Source: a virus. From it: a stretch of DNA of 53,395 bases. Shown here piece by piece: positions 1-10,848 of the stretch. Position 1 is the stretch's first letter, and each line of letters opens with the position of its first letter. The notes under the pieces were generated by a model. It searched no databases. It was given only the letters and a program-made list of their open reading frames with translations, and was not told where the DNA came from. Made by a program: the position numbers and the translations under genes. The stretch is taken from IMG/VR virus record IMGVR_UViG_3300043466_002220, positions 1 through 53,395 of that record, one strand, 5' to 3'.

Positions 1-1373
1 GTTAAAAACTCACCATAATTATCTAAATAGTTTTCAACAGCATTAATATCTGTAGTAATTCCTAATTTATCTAAAAAAGTAAATAATTTTAATTTTACAT
101 TTTCAAAAGTTTCAATTTGAATATCTTGTTCAAGATTATTAAAATTTCTTTTAAATTCTAAAATTTCTTTATATATCGATTTAATTTCAGGAATTCCTTT
201 AGTTAATAAATTTTGCTTAACATTTTCTTTTAAGGTGTTATCTTTATTTAAGAATTTATCTTGAAAATTACTATCCCATTGTTCTTTTATAGTTGTTGTC
301 TTAGAACCTGAATCAGATATTTGAGAAGTTGTATGAACAACAGTTCCGTTAACTTCAGAATAATTACTTACAATATGATTGTTTTTAAGTAAATTAAATG
401 CTTGAGAAAATTCAGAACGATATTCTTCTTTAAAATTAACATCACTTAAATAATTATATAATTGTCTTAATAAAGGTTTTCTATCTAAAACTTTACTTAA
501 AGCATTTAATTGTAATTCAAAAATATCTTTACCTTTTTTAGCTACAATATCTGATAATATAAATTGTAAATCTGATTGAACTGAATCTCTACTTAAAAAA
601 ACAGGTTCTCCCCAAATAGGATCAATATTATTAGTATCTTCTAATAATGATAATCTTAATTTTACATTAGTACTAACACTATCTTTAGTATTTCTTTCAG
701 CAGAATGTTGATTAAATGCAGGATCTTTTAATTCTTCACCTGCAGTAATATCAATATTACCATCTACGTCATCAGTTTCTTCAATTGAAATAGACATTTC
801 TTTAAATATTTTTTCTACATTTGTAGAAAACTCATCAATGTAATTTAATGACTCTGTTAATGTTTTAGCAATAAGTTTATTTTTAAATCCACCTTTTTCG
901 TTTAATTCTTGAATTTTATCAATAATTTGTTTTTGAATAAAATTAGATAAATTAGGTAGTTTTTCAGAGTTACTAAAATCAATATTATTAAAATCTAAAT
1001 TAGAACCTTTAAAATAATTCAAGGCTAATCTTGAAGCAATTTTATCAATTTGCTGATTACTAAATAAAGCAACCAACCCTCTGTTAATTAGAGGGTAGTA
1101 TACTTTTTCATTATTTTTATTTAAATAATAATGTTTTTTAGAAATTTCATCATAAATTAATAATGGTTCTCCATTTTCATTTATACGATCACTTACAACA
1201 TTATTTTTATAGTCTAATATATAATCACCAAAATCTTCTATAAATGCTTCAGATTTAAAATATGTAAACATTTCATCAGCTTTAGTTTCATTTTTATCAG
1301 CTATTTTTTCATATAAATCTTTATACAGTAAAGACTCTGCTCCACCTGTAAGAGATATTCTTGTACAACTCAT
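1..1373 (-). CDS. N-terminal part of a giant protein of the virion RNA polymerase region (runs off the window)
   Basis: The reading frame starts at 1373 and stays open to base 1, giving at least 457 residues. It opens with MSCTRISLTGG and a charged helical segment ending in FGDY. From memory, the multi-thousand-residue proteins of crAss-like phages that carry or adjoin the injected RNA polymerase begin in this way. No catalytic motif lies in the visible part. A host-type promoter sits just upstream (1390-1420), inside the end of the neighbouring gene, so this gene can be transcribed on its own. The RNA polymerase assignment rests on the N-terminal style and on position after the muzzle and ejected-protein genes, and cannot be proved from this fragment. 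Confidence 0.6.
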   Translation of the reverse strand, partial: MSCTRISLTGGAESLLYKDLYEKIADKNETKADEMFTYFKSEAFIEDFGDYILDYKNNVVSDRINENGEPLLIYDEISKKHYYLNKNNEKVYYPLINRGLVALFSNQQIDKIASRLALNYFKGSNLDFNNIDFSNSEKLPNLSNFIQKQIIDKIQELNEKGGFKNKLIAKTLTESLNYIDEFSTNVEKIFKEMSISIEETDDVDGNIDITAGEELKDPAFNQHSAERNTKDSVSTNVKLRLSLLEDTNNIDPIWGEPVFLSRDSVQSDLQFILSDIVAKKGKDIFELQLNALSKVLDRKPLLRQLYNYLSDVNFKEEYRSEFSQAFNLLKNNHIVSNYSEVNGTVVHTTSQISDSGSKTTTIKEQWDSNFQDKFLNKDNTLKENVKQNLLTKGIPEIKSIYKEILEFKRNFNNLEQDIQIETFENVKLKLFTFLDKLGITTDINAVENYLDNYGEFL

Positions 1374-1389
1374 ATATTTTTATTTTTTA

Positions 1390-1420
1390 CAAATATAGTG
1401 AAAATAATTGACATTACCAA
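1390..1420 (-). promoter_or_regulatory. Bacteroidota-type promoter for the giant gene
   Basis: On the minus strand a TTG -33 element (1418-1420) is followed after exactly 20 nt by TATATTTG (1390-1397), matching TAnnTTTG. The -33 region reads TTTGGTAATGTCAA, like the other minus-strand promoters here. It overlaps the last codons of the upstream gene; the predicted transcript begins about 10 nt before the start codon at 1373. Confidence 0.7.
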
Positions 1421-1421
1421 A

Positions 1422-4400
1422 TTATTTAGCACAAATTTTATTAATTTCTTTAATATCTTTAATATTACTAACAAGTTCTTTAAATTCTTCAATTGTTCCT
1501 TCAAAATCTTCTATTTTTTTGTCATTTAATTTTAAAGCATTTTGAAACATTTTAAGTTGTGTATCTTCATTAGCATTTTTAAATATTTCAACAACGTTAG
1601 ATTCTTTTAATGTTTCAGTAATAGTTTCAACAATTTCTTGAGATTTATTCAAATCATATTTATATTCTAAACCTTCATATTTTAATATTTTATTAAAATT
1701 TTCAGATATTTCATCTAATATAAATTCATCTTTAATTACTTCAGATAATGCAATCATCACATTGTTTTCAGTATATATACCGTCAATATTTATTTTTCCA
1801 AATCCTGCGTAACTAATTACAGTAGCTTTTGAATCATTTTCATCTTTAGATATCAAATTCCATAAAATTTGCATTATAGAATCTTTATCACCTATATCAT
1901 TACCTATTTTTCTATTTTGAATATTGACTTGTTTAAATAATTTTACAATTTCGTTAATTGAAACTTCATTTTTATTATTTAATTGATTACTTGTTGTAGT
2001 TTTGATAGGTTGTGAAACATCTCCACTATAACTCAAACTTGCTAATAATTCTTCAGCACTTAAATCTTCAACTTTTTCAGAAGGTACTTCTTTAGGTTGT
2101 GTTTTATTACTATTAGTAACTGTTTGATTTAAATAAATATTAGAATAACCTTGAAATGTTGGTTCGTTAACTACTGCATTAGTTGTTAAAACAGGAGATT
2201 GTTCACTTAATAAATATTTAAGATAATCATCATTATTAAATGTTGAAGTTTCATCTTTAGTAATCAAAACATTATGTCTTTTATACATTAAATACTTTAC
2301 AATTGCTTCTTGTTGTAATTCTGTTAAACCATTTAATGTATCTGTAGTATATGTATAATGACCAATAGAATCATTAACTTCTTTATTTACCTTTTGTAAT
2401 AATTCTCCTAACGCTAATGTTCCGTTTTCATCAACAATTAATTTAGTCTTAGTATTAGTATTTTGAAAAAATACAATAGTATTAATTAATCTTTCTAAAT
2501 TGATTTCAATAGGTTCGTTACTTTTTTCAATTAATTCTAATTCAGGTAAAACTTCATTTAAATTATTTGTTTCAATAAATTCTCTTAATGAGTTATAGTC
2601 AAAATTTTGAGCTTCAGAACTTTGTTTATTTTTCATTAAATTTGAATAAAGTTTAATTAGTTCAAAAGTTTGTCTTGCTTTATTTTCACTTAATCTTGAA
2701 GTGTTTAATTTTAAATAAAACATTTTACCATTTAACATTGGTATTTTTAGAAAAACTTCTCCTCTATGCATATCTTTTAAAGAACTATTTTCATCTAACT
2801 TATCGTTATAAGTAAATTTAGTTTCACCTTTATTTGATACATATACAGTATTCTTTTTAAAGTAATCTAACTTTTGTTCTTGAGTCATTCCTTTAAAAAC
2901 ATCTAATTCTAAAATATTAGAATTTTGTTTTCCTAATTTTAAAACACCAGAAAATTGTTTTTTAATATTTCCTTTAATACCTTCAAAACTACCTTTATTA
3001 TCAATTAACGCTTGTACAATTGATTTTCTTAAAGGTAATATTTCATTATTAAATACATTTAGTGAATCAGGATTTTTATTAATATTATCAGTTAATGCTT
3101 CTATAAATGAAAATACTTTTTTATTACCATTTTTAAAATTAACTTTAATAGGTAATTTTTCTTCTAATTCTTTAATTTCAGATTCTGTAAGATTTTCATT
3201 TTTTAATTTTAATAATATTTCAGAAACATTATTTGAAACAATATCTCCTAATTCAAAAGTAACTTCATCTTTAGTTTTATCACGAGATTCTTTTTCATAT
3301 TGAACAAAAGGTTCTAATATACTATATAATGTTTCACCTGTATCTCTATTAGTGCTAAGAACTTTAGCAGAACCTTGATTTTTATCTGCATTACTAGGAT
3401 TAGTAGATTCTTCTAATACAACTAATTCTTTTGGTGAACGATCATATTCATTATTATCACTATCTACTTCAGCATTTTTAGATGTTTGAACTGTTTCTAA
3501 ACCTTGTATATTTGTTTTTTCACCAACGTTATCTGTTGTTTCAGGTGTAGTAGTAGTTCCAAAATCTTTATCTTCTTGAAACTTTTCAGCATCTTTTTCT
3601 TCAGCTTGTTGTTGTTCTAATTGTTTTTGTAGTAATTCTTTATGACCTAATTCTTTAAATACATCTTCAATTTTACTTTGAATAATATCATTTTCTGTAT
3701 ATTTAGAATCTAGTTTATTAACATAGTTTATTAAATCTTCTTTTGAAGATATTGATTCTAAATCTGAAATAACTGTATCGTATTCTAATTCAACTTCTGG
3801 TGAAGTAGCTTTTTCAACTTTAGTTGTTTGATTTACAAATTTATCAAATATTTTATTTACTTTTTCAGAATCCCAAAGTTGATTATTAATTCTATTATTA
3901 ATACTTTTAATTTTTTTTGAAGTATTTTCAATATCTTTATTAATTCTTACAATACGAGGATCTTCTTCAAACTTATATTTAAAAGCATCATCTTGAGCAT
4001 TTTCATCAACTATTTCATTAGTTTTAATCATTACATTATCTTCTAATTCAGATAACAATTCTGATTTTTGTTGATTTAATTTATTAAGTTGTTTTTTAGA
4101 TTCATATAATAAACCTTCTTTATAAACATAATTGTCAGCTAAATAATTATAAAAACCTATTTTTTGTTCATCAGTAGCATTTTCATTATTTAACACAATT
4201 AAATCTCTACTAAAATCTTGATAAGTTTCATATTTCTTTTGCATTTTTTCAGCACGAGAAATTAAATCTTTAACTTTAGATTCAGCTTGTTTGTTTTCAT
4301 TTGTAGATTGAACATCTTCAGATTTAATAGTTGTTTCTAAATTTTCTCTTAATGCTTGAATTCCTGTTTCACCTTTTCTTGCAAACGGTAATAAGAATTG

Positions 4401-5972
4401 TGTTTCTGCAATTTTTTGTATTTCTTCTGCTGTTTTATAGTCTCCATTTTGAACAGCTTTTTCATATTGTGCATTTAATTTTTCAGTTGCTTGTAATGCT
4501 TCAAATCTTTTAATAACCTTTTTAGGATCTTGTACAGGTTCATTATTAGGATGATATTGAATATTACCTTCATCATCTCTAAGATAAGTGTCTTCTTCTA
4601 ATAATGTGTTAAAGTTAAATTCTTCACTATTAATCCAATCTTGAATACTAGCTGAATTCTTTCTATCTGAAATATCTTGTTTAGCTCCACTATAAGCAGA
4701 CATACCTCCACCTAAGAAAGCTCCTAAAAACATAGCTTTTTGTCCTTCAGTAGATGAAACAGTATCCAAATAAGCTTGTCCTAATTCACTAATATTAAAT
4801 GATTTAGCTGTACCAAAAAAACCCTCTTTTAATTCTCCACGTTTAGCTTTATCAGTAAACATGTTTTCAACAGTCATTTGTCCTGCTTCTTCTAAAAATC
4901 CTTCAGATGCAGTTGCACCTAAAACATCTTTACTACGATTACCTATTTTTTTTAATACTGAAGGATTATCTACTTTAGCTAATTTATTAACAGCTTTACC
5001 CCAAATCATTTTAGATTGAATTAAATTGGGAATTGCTAATATACCAACATTAGATACAAATATATCTCTACCTAATTTTCCTTTTTGTTCATTAAACATT
5101 TGTTCAGCTTCATCTAATGACAAGTTAGGATTTTGTTTTAGATAATCATCTATAATAGAATCTTTATTTTTATTGAAGTTTTCCATTGCATTACCAGCTT
5201 CAGCAGCAGATTCAATATATGTATTAGCTATTGCTGTTCCTGCAATATCAAACTTATTAGCATTAATTCCTAACTTAGATAATGTCCTAACAGAATTTGC
5301 AATACTTTGTTCACCTTTAGCTAATTGTAATCCTTTAGCGGTATATCCCATTGCTTTAGAACCTAATCCTAAAGATTTAAATATTGCTCCAGGAACTAAC
5401 ATTGACGCAATAAAACCAATACCATCAGCTCCTTCTGTTGCCCAAAAATCTACAGAACTAATATTATCCCATAAGTTTCCTTCTTCAACAGATTTTTTAA
5501 CATAAACAGGTAAATATTCAGTATTTACTTTTTCATTTAATTCATTAATTGATTTAATCCATTGATTGTTAAATGCTGTTTCAAAACCTTCACCATCAGG
5601 AACAAAAGGTGCAGCAATAGCACCTCCTATATATCCTGGTAATTTAGCAGTTTCTGCTAATATTTTTGTACTTACACGAGCTAAACCTGCACCAGCTTTA
5701 TCTAACCATGGTTGTGTTTGAGCACGATGTTCTTTTATAGAACCTTGTATGTCTTCATAATCTGCTTGTGCATTCCAGTTAAAATTAGAATCATATTTTG
5801 ATTGATTTATACCTGTATTATAACCTTGAAATTTAGGTGCCATCGCAGCACCTAAATCTCTATTTTTTGGTTTATTATTTTCTGTAGGATTTTGAGAATT
5901 TAAACTTTTAAATGCTTCAAAAAAATCATCATATTGTTCTACTGGATCATTTTTAAATTGTTTTTTACCCAT
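1422..5972 (-). CDS. Large virion protein, probable ejected (cargo) protein, 1516 aa
   Basis: No enzymatic motif is visible. The N-terminal 440 residues contain several Gly/Ala-rich hydrophobic segments (near 92-123, 183-212 and 414-432) separated by polar helices. Residues about 560-830 are highly charged and predicted coiled coil, with Gln- and Glu-rich stretches, and the rest is acidic and low in Cys. This mixture of membrane-active helices and long coiled coils is typical of proteins packed in the tail and ejected with DNA. The gene lies between a 632-aa gene (2-nt gap) and the giant gene, where crAss-like phages keep cargo proteins. The function is inferred from position and composition, not from a recognised domain. 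Confidence 0.55.
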   Translation of the reverse strand: MGKKQFKNDPVEQYDDFFEAFKSLNSQNPTENNKPKNRDLGAAMAPKFQGYNTGINQSKYDSNFNWNAQADYEDIQGSIKEHRAQTQPWLDKAGAGLARVSTKILAETAKLPGYIGGAIAAPFVPDGEGFETAFNNQWIKSINELNEKVNTEYLPVYVKKSVEEGNLWDNISSVDFWATEGADGIGFIASMLVPGAIFKSLGLGSKAMGYTAKGLQLAKGEQSIANSVRTLSKLGINANKFDIAGTAIANTYIESAAEAGNAMENFNKNKDSIIDDYLKQNPNLSLDEAEQMFNEQKGKLGRDIFVSNVGILAIPNLIQSKMIWGKAVNKLAKVDNPSVLKKIGNRSKDVLGATASEGFLEEAGQMTVENMFTDKAKRGELKEGFFGTAKSFNISELGQAYLDTVSSTEGQKAMFLGAFLGGGMSAYSGAKQDISDRKNSASIQDWINSEEFNFNTLLEEDTYLRDDEGNIQYHPNNEPVQDPKKVIKRFEALQATEKLNAQYEKAVQNGDYKTAEEIQKIAETQFLLPFARKGETGIQALRENLETTIKSEDVQSTNENKQAESKVKDLISRAEKMQKKYETYQDFSRDLIVLNNENATDEQKIGFYNYLADNYVYKEGLLYESKKQLNKLNQQKSELLSELEDNVMIKTNEIVDENAQDDAFKYKFEEDPRIVRINKDIENTSKKIKSINNRINNQLWDSEKVNKIFDKFVNQTTKVEKATSPEVELEYDTVISDLESISSKEDLINYVNKLDSKYTENDIIQSKIEDVFKELGHKELLQKQLEQQQAEEKDAEKFQEDKDFGTTTTPETTDNVGEKTNIQGLETVQTSKNAEVDSDNNEYDRSPKELVVLEESTNPSNADKNQGSAKVLSTNRDTGETLYSILEPFVQYEKESRDKTKDEVTFELGDIVSNNVSEILLKLKNENLTESEIKELEEKLPIKVNFKNGNKKVFSFIEALTDNINKNPDSLNVFNNEILPLRKSIVQALIDNKGSFEGIKGNIKKQFSGVLKLGKQNSNILELDVFKGMTQEQKLDYFKKNTVYVSNKGETKFTYNDKLDENSSLKDMHRGEVFLKIPMLNGKMFYLKLNTSRLSENKARQTFELIKLYSNLMKNKQSSEAQNFDYNSLREFIETNNLNEVLPELELIEKSNEPIEINLERLINTIVFFQNTNTKTKLIVDENGTLALGELLQKVNKEVNDSIGHYTYTTDTLNGLTELQQEAIVKYLMYKRHNVLITKDETSTFNNDDYLKYLLSEQSPVLTTNAVVNEPTFQGYSNIYLNQTVTNSNKTQPKEVPSEKVEDLSAEELLASLSYSGDVSQPIKTTTSNQLNNKNEVSINEIVKLFKQVNIQNRKIGNDIGDKDSIMQILWNLISKDENDSKATVISYAGFGKINIDGIYTENNVMIALSEVIKDEFILDEISENFNKILKYEGLEYKYDLNKSQEIVETITETLKESNVVEIFKNANEDTQLKMFQNALKLNDKKIEDFEGTIEEFKELVSNIKDIKEINKICAK

Positions 5973-5974
5973 AA

Positions 5975-7873
5975 TTATTTTACAGCATTTACAGTATTAA
6001 TAAATTCAGATTCTGTCATATAATGAATAACACCCTTAGTGTCTTTTATTTCATATTGTAAAGAACCTCTTTTAGGATCATATTTAGGATTATATGTATT
6101 ATATTTAACTTTTAATTTATTTAATGATGGTGATTTAGATTTAAATGGTACAAATTCATTATGATTTACTGACCAATTTCTATAATTTTCTTGTAATTCG
6201 TTGTGTCTATCAACATTAATACCTACATTATCACTATTTAATCTACTTGTTTTAAATTCTTTAAACGTACCATCTTTAGTTTTAACAGTAATTACATGTG
6301 GTGAAGCTTTACTATTTGTACCATTAAATGATTGTTCTTCCCAATTTAAAGGAGATATAAATCCATGATATGTCACAGTATCTACACCGTCTAAATCATA
6401 TTTATCTTGTGCTTCTTCAAAAGATATTGGTTGACCTGTTTCAGGATCTAGTAATTTTCTAGCACCACTATTTGTAAGTCTTAATTGTTTACGCATAGTT
6501 TTATCTCTTTCATCTGCAGTTTTACCAATTGAAGAACTAAAACCACTATTATCTAACATTGTGTCAGTAGTTACTAATTTACTTGTTAATGTGATAGCAG
6601 GTGTTTCTTTTAACATTTTTACAACAAGTTGAGCATTTGTTTTATCATTTTTACCTTTTTTACGACCATCTGCATTTATAAAATGTTTTTTACCATCTGC
6701 TCCAACAACTCCTTCAGTTGTTAATTTTTTATACATATTTTCGTATAGTGCTTTTTGACGAGGATCTTTTATATCATCAACTGAAAAAGTTTTACCACCT
6801 TGTTTTATTTCTGTTGAAACAGCACCTGTTCCAGCATCTACAGGTGAAAACCCGTCACCTTCTATTTCTCCAACTTTTGTATTTGTAGTATTACCAATTC
6901 TTTCAACTTCTGAATAATCTTGAGCACTACCACCTACTTCTGCAGTATTATAATCTTCACCATAAATATCACTCATATTTAAAGTTCCTGAACCATCTCC
7001 AATAGGTGCTGCACCTTCTTCAGAACTATATTTGTTAGAAATACCTGTAGCTGTTTCCAATTGAGATAACATGTCTCCTTGAAATTGTGCTGTAAAATTT
7101 TCAGGATTAATTCCTGCTTCTTGATTAAATGAATATCCCGCACCACCTGGTGTTAACCATTTAGCACGCATTGCTGCAGTCATTTGATTAACTTGATCTA
7201 AATTAGTTTTAGTCATTTGTCTATTATTACTATCAAAAGCAGTATAACTACCATCAGCATTTTTAACTACACGACCACCACCACTTTCAATTTCAGACAT
7301 TGTACTACCTAAAATATTATTACGAGCTTGCAAATCTTTTTCATAATCTTCTGCTGCAACAATACCATAATCTCCTATATTTATAATTTTATTTTCAGCA
7401 TCATATCCTTTATAACCTGTATTTTCATCTTTTACTTTTTGTTCCCATAGTTGTGAAGCTCTGTCACTACCATATTGTTTAGTAGCATTTTCTAAAAATA
7501 AAGCTTTTTTCTTATCGTATGTTTGTTTTGCAGTATTAATTTGACCTATTCTACCTGTAGGTGCAACTAAATCATTGTAACGTCTATTTAAAGATATAAT
7601 TTTAGAAGTTACATTAGGATCGTTTACACCTGTTTTAGCTAAAGTTGCAGCATTATTATCTAATTCACTTTCAATTTCACTTTTTAATTTAATTGCTTCA
7701 TCATAGTGTACATCTAAAGGATCTACTTTAGCTAATCCTGAACGAATACCTTCTTGTTTAACTAATAAATCATCATGTTTTTTTCTCTGCATTGCAGGAA
7801 CTAACATGATTTCTTCCATTGATAAAGGATTAAATTGTGATGGTGTTAACGATGTATATCTATTTACTCCCAT
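5975..7873 (-). CDS. Virion-associated protein, probable cargo protein, 632 aa
   Basis: I do not recognise a domain. The first 170 residues look helical and charged, starting MGVNRYTSLTPSQFNPL. The middle is Gly/Ser/Thr-rich and acidic, and the C-terminal third looks like compact beta-rich sequence. The gene is packed with 2-nt gaps between the 764-aa and 1516-aa genes, so the three are probably co-transcribed and co-assembled. Similar mid-sized proteins sit next to the muzzle in crAss-like phages and travel inside the virion. This is an inference from the gene order. Confidence 0.5.
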   Translation of the reverse strand: MGVNRYTSLTPSQFNPLSMEEIMLVPAMQRKKHDDLLVKQEGIRSGLAKVDPLDVHYDEAIKLKSEIESELDNNAATLAKTGVNDPNVTSKIISLNRRYNDLVAPTGRIGQINTAKQTYDKKKALFLENATKQYGSDRASQLWEQKVKDENTGYKGYDAENKIINIGDYGIVAAEDYEKDLQARNNILGSTMSEIESGGGRVVKNADGSYTAFDSNNRQMTKTNLDQVNQMTAAMRAKWLTPGGAGYSFNQEAGINPENFTAQFQGDMLSQLETATGISNKYSSEEGAAPIGDGSGTLNMSDIYGEDYNTAEVGGSAQDYSEVERIGNTTNTKVGEIEGDGFSPVDAGTGAVSTEIKQGGKTFSVDDIKDPRQKALYENMYKKLTTEGVVGADGKKHFINADGRKKGKNDKTNAQLVVKMLKETPAITLTSKLVTTDTMLDNSGFSSSIGKTADERDKTMRKQLRLTNSGARKLLDPETGQPISFEEAQDKYDLDGVDTVTYHGFISPLNWEEQSFNGTNSKASPHVITVKTKDGTFKEFKTSRLNSDNVGINVDRHNELQENYRNWSVNHNEFVPFKSKSPSLNKLKVKYNTYNPKYDPKRGSLQYEIKDTKGVIHYMTESEFINTVNAVK

Positions 7874-7875
7874 AA

Positions 7876-10170
7876 TTATTCTTTTGTTTTATTATTAAAT
7901 CCTTTTAAAACAGCAGTACCTACTTGTGATTTTTTTTGTTGACGATTATATTTATCACTATCAATCATATCTGCCATTTCTTGTGTTGTTTTTTTAGTAC
8001 CATCTGGAGCAACATAATATTTACCATTAAAATCATATCCATATAATTTTTTAGCCATATCTTTATAAGTTTCTTCTTTACCAATTTCTCCTAAATCAGT
8101 TCCAATTTGACCACGTAACTTAGATTGTTCAGTTTTAAAAGCCCCTTTATTCATTGCAGTTCTATCTTCAGCACCAATACGTCTTCCAATATTAGCTTCA
8201 TCAACACTTAAATTAAATTGTTGTCCAGCTTTATTTTCATTACGATTAACATCTGCAACTTTACTGTAAGCATCAGATAATCCTCTAGTTTTATTTAATT
8301 GAGATGCTAATATACTATTACTTAACGCTCCCATTGAACCATTTGATGCATTTACTAAAGCATTACCTGCATAATTAGATTCTGCATTAATTTGATTAGT
8401 TAATGATTTTTCATCCATATATTGTGGATTATAACGTGTATTGTTAATCATAGGATTTACAGTATCATAACCTTCTTTATTTAATTTGTGTAATTGAAAC
8501 GCATTCATTGCAACTGGTGCATATCTTAAAGCTCCTTTATTATCTTTAATAAATTCACCTGCTTTGTTTAAACCTGTACCAATTTGATCTGTTACATTTT
8601 TAATTTCAGCTTGTGTTGAATGACCTCCTTGAGGACCAAAAGTTCTTGCTGAAATTGCTGTAACATTGTTTGGTATTGTAGTAGTAGATGTTGAAGAAGG
8701 ATTAAACCAATTTGTAAGACCATTAACAGCACTGTTAATTGGTTGTACAGTATTATTAATATTATTTGGATCATATGAAGCCATTGATTTATCAAAAGGT
8801 CCACCACCTGCATACATATTACCACCCATTGCAAAATTTTTATTTGCTGAAAGATAATTATTTAACTCATAATTATATAAAGGGTTTTCAGTACCGTCTG
8901 CTAATCTACTTCTTTGACCTAATGAGTGATTTTTTTCAGTTACAAAATCACGATGTTGTTTAACATCAAATCCTGGATCACCTGGTTTTTTATCATAATA
9001 ATAATAATAACCATGACCTAACTTATCGTTAAACACACCACTTTGTAAATTAATCATTTTTTTATTTCTTGATGTAGAAGGTGTAGGATTATCTTCAAGA
9101 GGTTGTACGTTTAAATTTTGTAAGTTATCTTTAGATACAACAACTGGAGGTGGTGTTTTTTTAATAGGTGTAATTGGTCCACCTGATGTAGGTTCACCTA
9201 ATAAATTACCACCGAATGCAAAATCAGATATTTTCATCTGAGAACTTAAAGTATCTTGATTAAGTTTGAATTTAGCTAGCTTAGCTTCTTTTCTTTGATT
9301 AGCTTTAATTGCTCCTACTCCAGGAATAGTAGATAACATTTTATCTCCAAAACTAACATCACCATCAGTCCAAGCTGACATAGTTCCTTCTTCAGGAGAA
9401 AACAATCCACTTACAAAAGCACCACTATCACCTCCAATTGAATCACCTATTCCTTGACCCATTTTTTGAACACCTCTAAATACTTGACCAACAGGGCCAG
9501 TAGCTTGAGCTATCGTGTCTTTTGTTTTATCAATCATCTGATTATTCATTTGATCTTGCTGATCTTTTTTATCAACATATCCTTCAGGTAATTTTGAATT
9601 ATATTTTTGTTGAGCATTATCTTTTAAACCTTGACCAAACGAACCAAATATTTGTCCTAATGAACCCATACCCATTCCCCCTGATCCGCTTTGACTACCT
9701 GTAAATCCACCTAATTCCATTTGTCGCTGTGGTACAAACTCTTCCATACCTTGAGGTATTTGACCTTCCATCATATCTGGAACTTCTGTAGAATTTGTTT
9801 GTTGTGCAGCAGCTATTTCTTGAGCTTGAATTTGTTTAATAGTTTCTTGAGCTTGAGCAACTTTATCTAACATTGATTTTTTAGTAGAAGTTGTAATTTT
9901 ATCATTTCTACCTTCAAATTTTCTATTAATTATTTTAGATGCTTCTGCTGAAGTTTTACCCGTTAAAGATTTAGGTAAATTAAATTGTTCTACAACATCA
10001 GGTGTAAATATAATTCTATCACTATATATAAAATCACCTTTCATTGTTTCTCCTTCTTCAACTGTATTTTGTTGCCCGTTTTGACCAACACCCATTGGTA
10101 TTCCACCTAATGGGTTTATTTCATGTGAATTTCCTGTATTAAATTCATTAAGTTCTTCCATATTATTCAT
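7876..10170 (-). CDS. Virion protein with Gly/Gln-rich low-complexity regions, probable cargo protein, 764 aa
   Basis: The N-terminus has PLGGIPMG and a short segment around DFIYSDRIIF, a pattern I associate with large structural proteins of Bacteroidota phages. A Gln/Ala-rich coiled coil (about 105-150), a Gly/Met/Ser-rich linker (about 155-185) and a long, mostly disordered centre with repeated GG and Asn-rich stretches follow. The C-terminus (about 560-764) is helical. The start at 10170 overlaps the end of the GIY-YIG gene; a second Met lies three codons in. It heads the row of three large genes before the giant gene. No enzyme motif is seen. Confidence 0.5.
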   Translation of the reverse strand: MNNMEELNEFNTGNSHEINPLGGIPMGVGQNGQQNTVEEGETMKGDFIYSDRIIFTPDVVEQFNLPKSLTGKTSAEASKIINRKFEGRNDKITTSTKKSMLDKVAQAQETIKQIQAQEIAAAQQTNSTEVPDMMEGQIPQGMEEFVPQRQMELGGFTGSQSGSGGMGMGSLGQIFGSFGQGLKDNAQQKYNSKLPEGYVDKKDQQDQMNNQMIDKTKDTIAQATGPVGQVFRGVQKMGQGIGDSIGGDSGAFVSGLFSPEEGTMSAWTDGDVSFGDKMLSTIPGVGAIKANQRKEAKLAKFKLNQDTLSSQMKISDFAFGGNLLGEPTSGGPITPIKKTPPPVVVSKDNLQNLNVQPLEDNPTPSTSRNKKMINLQSGVFNDKLGHGYYYYYDKKPGDPGFDVKQHRDFVTEKNHSLGQRSRLADGTENPLYNYELNNYLSANKNFAMGGNMYAGGGPFDKSMASYDPNNINNTVQPINSAVNGLTNWFNPSSTSTTTIPNNVTAISARTFGPQGGHSTQAEIKNVTDQIGTGLNKAGEFIKDNKGALRYAPVAMNAFQLHKLNKEGYDTVNPMINNTRYNPQYMDEKSLTNQINAESNYAGNALVNASNGSMGALSNSILASQLNKTRGLSDAYSKVADVNRNENKAGQQFNLSVDEANIGRRIGAEDRTAMNKGAFKTEQSKLRGQIGTDLGEIGKEETYKDMAKKLYGYDFNGKYYVAPDGTKKTTQEMADMIDSDKYNRQQKKSQVGTAVLKGFNNKTKE

Positions 10171-10819
10171 TTATTAAATATTTAAAAATTGTTTTATTGT
10201 TTCTAGTACCATTTAAATACCTAGACATGTATTTTGGATTTAAGTTGTTAATTATACAGCATTCATTTAATGAGTTATATATTTCATTTGTTTCTGTATT
10301 TATTACTTTTTTTGAACATTTATTTAGAATCCCTTTTTTACCATACATAGGATTATTTTCACCTTTTCTTTGTTCACTAAGTTGTTTTTTATTTTTATCA
10401 CTACAAGGTTTTCCAGGTTTACCTAATCTAGAAATGCTCATGTTTTCACAATGTTCTTTTGTAAATTTTTTACCTAGCCAATATCTACTAGAATTTTCTT
10501 TTAATTTTTTAAGAGTTTCACTACTTATAATTCTTGGTTTATTGTCTATTTCAGTATAAACACAATTTAATCCATTTTCATTAATTACATTATAATACTC
10601 TTGCCAATAACGTTCTTTTTCATTAAGTTGTTTAAATGAACATTTTTCTTGTATTTCAAAATTATGTTGTTTTATTCCATACTTTTTAAAAGATCTATAT
10701 AATCTAGGTTGATTTTTACCTAATTTTCTATAATATGCTTTAAATCTTTTTTCAATATTTTTACTTTGTCCTATATAAATCTTTCCACTTGGACTTGTAA
10801 TTTTATAAATTCCTATCAT
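10163..10819 (-). CDS. Free-standing GIY-YIG homing endonuclease, 218 aa
   Basis: Residues 1-90 form a GIY-YIG nuclease domain: GIYKI (3-7), KIYIGQS (13-19) and a downstream Arg-rich helix. Residues about 95-165 contain NUMOD3-like repeats (WLGKKFTKEHCENMS, SRLGKPG, NPMYGKKG), and the C-terminus resembles a NUMOD1/helix-turn-helix DNA-binding module (VINTETNEIYNSLNEC). Such enzymes cut DNA at a specific site and spread by repair copying. It lies between two intact virion genes rather than inside an intron, overlaps the next start by 8 nt, and has its own upstream promoter (10849-10879). The family call is strong; the target is unknown. Confidence 0.93.
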   Translation of the reverse strand: MIGIYKITSPSGKIYIGQSKNIEKRFKAYYRKLGKNQPRLYRSFKKYGIKQHNFEIQEKCSFKQLNEKERYWQEYYNVINENGLNCVYTEIDNKPRIISSETLKKLKENSSRYWLGKKFTKEHCENMSISRLGKPGKPCSDKNKKQLSEQRKGENNPMYGKKGILNKCSKKVINTETNEIYNSLNECCIINNLNPKYMSRYLNGTRNNKTIFKYLINE

Positions 10820-10848
10820 ATAAATTATTTAGTTTTGCATTAAAAATG

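Noticed and set aside
4331-10559. Plus-strand open frames of 60-120 codons within the minus-strand virion genes
   Set aside because: They are antisense shadows of strongly supported long genes, with biased hydrophobic composition from reverse-complemented AT-rich codons.
10163-10819. Group I intron carrying the GIY-YIG gene
   Set aside because: Both flanking genes are intact and end or start normally; no intron core is visible.
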